Positions 6,901 through 7,893 of a stretch of 7,893 nt of DNA are shown here, in pieces (the first letter of the stretch is position 1; every line of letters begins with the position of its first letter). The notes beneath the pieces were generated by a model. It searched no databases. It had not been told where the DNA came from and worked only from the letters and a program-made list of their open reading frames with translations. Origin of the DNA: Thermoflexus sp. Lineage in GTDB: Bacteria; Chloroflexota; Anaerolineae; B4-G1; DUEL01. The position numbers and the translations under genes were made by a program. The DNA is taken from positions 1-7,893 of the forward strand of contig JAPYWT010000099.1 in NCBI GenBank assembly GCA_028276215.1. Reading direction: 5' to 3'.

Positions 6901-7857
6901 TTCCGTACCCGCCAGCAGGGGGATATTAATGAAGCGGTCTCCGCCGTATTCTCCCCGCAGTTTGGCCGGGACCCCTGTCTGCGAGGCGACAATGGTGAAG
7001 ATGCGCGCTCCTTCCTCTCTGGGGAGGACGAAGGCCATGGTCTCCAGCAAGTCTTCATCCCGGACCTGCTGGGCCGACCCGCGTGGGCGGGATTTCTCCC
7101 AGCCCTCGTATTCGTCTATAACGAACAGCAGGCCGTTGTAGGCTCCGCCGGGGAGGTTGGGGGACGTCAGTTGGTCGTAGATGAAGCGCAGGCGGGCTTT
7201 GACGGTGGAGGCAACCTGGGGACGAATGGAGTGTTCGGTGCAGTATCTCTGCAGGAGGCGCGCCAGCGCGGCCTCACCTTCTACCTGATGCACTGTTTCG
7301 GAGGACTGGCCGACTTGTTGCCGGATGAAGGTCTCAATGTCGCTCCGTGTCCCCTCCGGCTGGCGGGCGAACCAGTCCAGCAGGTCATCGGTGAGGGTGA
7401 GGGAGACAGCATCTCGCAGCCCGCGTTCTTCCAATGTCCGGGCCAGTTCCTGCTCTATGACGTCAAACAGCGGGCGTTCGTTGACGACGCCGGTTTCTGT
7501 CTCGCCGCGCAGGGAGATCACGACGGGGAATAGACGGACGGTGCGCAGGCGGCGGCGATAGGAGCGGATTCCCTCATCGCGCACGTGCTCCCACGCGCTG
7601 TCGTCTCCGGCCAGCAGGCAGGCCAGGGTGGCCAGGAAGTGGGTTTTACCGGCCCCGTACTCAGCCTGAATCCAGAACCCCTGTCCTTCACCCCGGGCGA
7701 CATGCTCCAGAATGTCCTCAAAGTGCCGCCGGATGCTATCGGTGAATACGTAGGTGCCGACGGTTTTCTTTGGGTCAGCGACCGAGCGCTTCAGGTCCAG
7801 GGTGGTCTCCGGTTGTGGTTGCAGGTGAATGAGTGTGCGCAGGGGAGTTCGTGTCAT
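3934..7857 (-). CDS. BrxC/PglY-like (DUF6079-type) large P-loop ATPase
   Basis: A 1307-residue ATPase. The start ATG at 7857 has AAGGAG seven bases upstream; the stop is TAA. An N-terminal segment (about 20-60: DLKRSV, YVFTDSIRRHF) leads into Walker A AEYGAGKTHF at 65-74, with K71 and T72 in the binding positions and alanine instead of the usual first glycine. Walker B is LLFVIDEYE at 243-251 (D248, E249). A sensor-like strand with ASQTG follows at 291-295 and GDRF at 306-309; FPFQP at 367-371 is a motif I associate with this ATPase class. The region 824-861 (PYGLPYALIQLYLLAF) looks like the winged-helix-like part of PglY/BrxC relatives. Charged helical, probably coiled-coil stretches lie at about 930-1010, 1090-1145 and 1175-1245, flanking a cysteine cluster (C1148, C1164, C1167). 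Length and order fit BREX PglY/BrxC proteins (about 1200 residues), which are needed for defence but whose mechanism is poorly known. No BREX partner is seen in this window. The exact subfamily is uncertain; P-loop ATPase is nearly certain. Confidence 0.88.
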   Translation of the reverse strand: MTRTPLRTLIHLQPQPETTLDLKRSVADPKKTVGTYVFTDSIRRHFEDILEHVARGEGQGFWIQAEYGAGKTHFLATLACLLAGDDSAWEHVRDEGIRSYRRRLRTVRLFPVVISLRGETETGVVNERPLFDVIEQELARTLEERGLRDAVSLTLTDDLLDWFARQPEGTRSDIETFIRQQVGQSSETVHQVEGEAALARLLQRYCTEHSIRPQVASTVKARLRFIYDQLTSPNLPGGAYNGLLFVIDEYEGWEKSRPRGSAQQVRDEDLLETMAFVLPREEGARIFTIVASQTGVPAKLRGEYGGDRFINIPLLAGTEHDYDIIVSRRVRELDPERAPEISEYYHYYAEQFEFARHMREEQFRDVFPFQPRCFEVVRRITARELPTARSGILIFWQVLNHPTLLDRDTLIRVADLLESDHLQDCLNTTVYKPALDAYRVAREGLESLGLEPDDLSLARDVLATLFLWHLAHLERPRPLSLTELAQATLATSDILRAEDAVAYVLARMRDLPQVRFEQQEASFIVTGGEGPTPVEIFARYREKVLRDDFAVFQAWQESLFLTAADTGGPTGLFGDFRPDEVKPQRTEFRRLEYNGEVVVATRWQPEWGRPLREDKHFRVVFLTGDSPDAVRPTDLEDPRIAVVIPAPLVNDAYSATADYLAWQNMERDYRDRTGPEAEKVREWLRTKRNALLTDLPTRQINLYRAATVVTRDGLAIDMREAMGMSSMDRRVDYIVERLLAVAYRELPVDDTRLRSTLRPLEIGRVFDGLFGQQETSAAMAAVRNYAVGLGLVSPDNPTSFAPIGCRALDLIRAMLEESPGKEVPVWQIYDRLSGVPYGLPYALIQLYLLAFVRHGQPRVEITLKPGHRVTNRKGQPMPKPVLTMTNVVDLDWKPGLERWFDTLVLARGPSWNDAVAFAREVKRDLHASSDPDEIDRQAAALRAAMETLLQEIETTRRSLESLARSLHGELSDTAREVLNRMQALGQAGAQGYAAFYEEAQRHYASPEALREDVAVHYRLRQLAGYAAPIQEARTYLEAMTLRPEDAELAGDRMLLLEELSLDNLERNPELWGSIADRLQRLKNRYRIAYQKHHRDTYKEMRELQARLVDVDRQLRALALLNGIRELGSPIGEGLVERYARLQEQLRPCPITDVSLVNVEAQPVCAACGLKLTARAPTAEVEAFLDDLERALQEQRRRLSAEAVRRVLERAGGDELSRLIEAAQAAEIARLVDLLDEQVAESIRRLLVEDGLVTAPADVFARLAELHPTVGEDEIPATVRDFEKLLRQALEEARKAHPDKKTIRLSLR

Positions 7858-7893
7858 ACACGCTCTCCTTGATTGGGATGCAGGGTTCTGGCC
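7854..7893 (-). CDS. 3' end of an upstream gene (partial, product unknown)
   Basis: On the minus strand one frame is open from the window edge and ends in TGA at 7856-7854, reading ARTLHPNQGERV and stop. This TGA shares ATGA with the start codon of the large ATPase, a 4-nt overlap typical of translationally coupled operon genes. Nothing can be said of its function from 12 residues. The frame is open by only 39 nt, and at least one other frame is also open here, so the call rests mainly on the ATGA overlap. If real, the operon starts upstream of this window. Confidence 0.4.
   Translation of the reverse strand, partial: ARTLHPNQGERV

Noticed and set aside
6010..7533. 507-codon open frame on the plus strand
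   Set aside because: It lies opposite the ATPase, whose minus-strand frame has Walker A and B motifs. The plus frame has a Gly/Gln-rich composition typical of antisense shadows in GC-rich genes and no recognisable domain.
1..7893. CRISPR array, tRNA, rRNA, insertion sequence or attachment-site repeats
   Set aside because: No regularly spaced repeats, cloverleaf-like sequence, transposase motif or paired end repeats were seen on reading both strands.

Overview
The window shows one compact block of genes, all on the minus strand and read from right to left. It is GC-rich on the right and closer to balanced on the left. Ribosome binding sites are strong GGAGG-type sequences, and arginine is preferred over lysine in the large proteins, so this is a bacterium. 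The general look would fit a Chloroflexota-like or similar environmental genome, but that is a guess because there is no rRNA, tRNA or housekeeping marker.

Layout in transcription order: (1) the last 12 codons of an upstream gene (7893-7854), whose stop overlaps the next start; (2) a 1307-residue P-loop ATPase (7857-3934) of the broad BrxC/PglY (DUF6079-like) class used in BREX phage defence; (3) an 815-residue soluble multidomain protein (3884-1437) with a GATase1/DUF4350-like N-terminal domain, beta-rich middle domains and a metallopeptidase-like C-terminal half carrying HEKYGH and NEGFAAWVE; (4) a 69-residue orphan (1444-1235) overlapping the previous gene by 8 nt; (5) a 67-residue orphan (1231-1028) only 3 nt further on; (6) after a 127-nt gap, an 87-residue orphan (900-637); (7) a 171-residue protein with two membrane helices (602-87) that resembles the PycTM/SLATT-type small membrane effectors. 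The last 86 nt (86-1) hold no gene, only a GC-rich hairpin.

The tight spacing, overlaps and strong Shine-Dalgarno sequences say that genes 1-5 at least are co-transcribed, and 6-7 probably are. The combination of a giant BREX-type ATPase, a probable zinc peptidase, three tiny orphans and a two-helix membrane protein is not one I recognise as a named system. My working hypothesis (inference) is an accessory, possibly anti-phage, operon in which the ATPase senses or remodels a target, the peptidase-like protein processes a substrate, and the membrane protein may act as an effector. No methylase, PglZ phosphatase, nuclease or Lon-like BrxL is visible in this window, so if it is BREX-related the remaining genes lie upstream, beyond position 7893.
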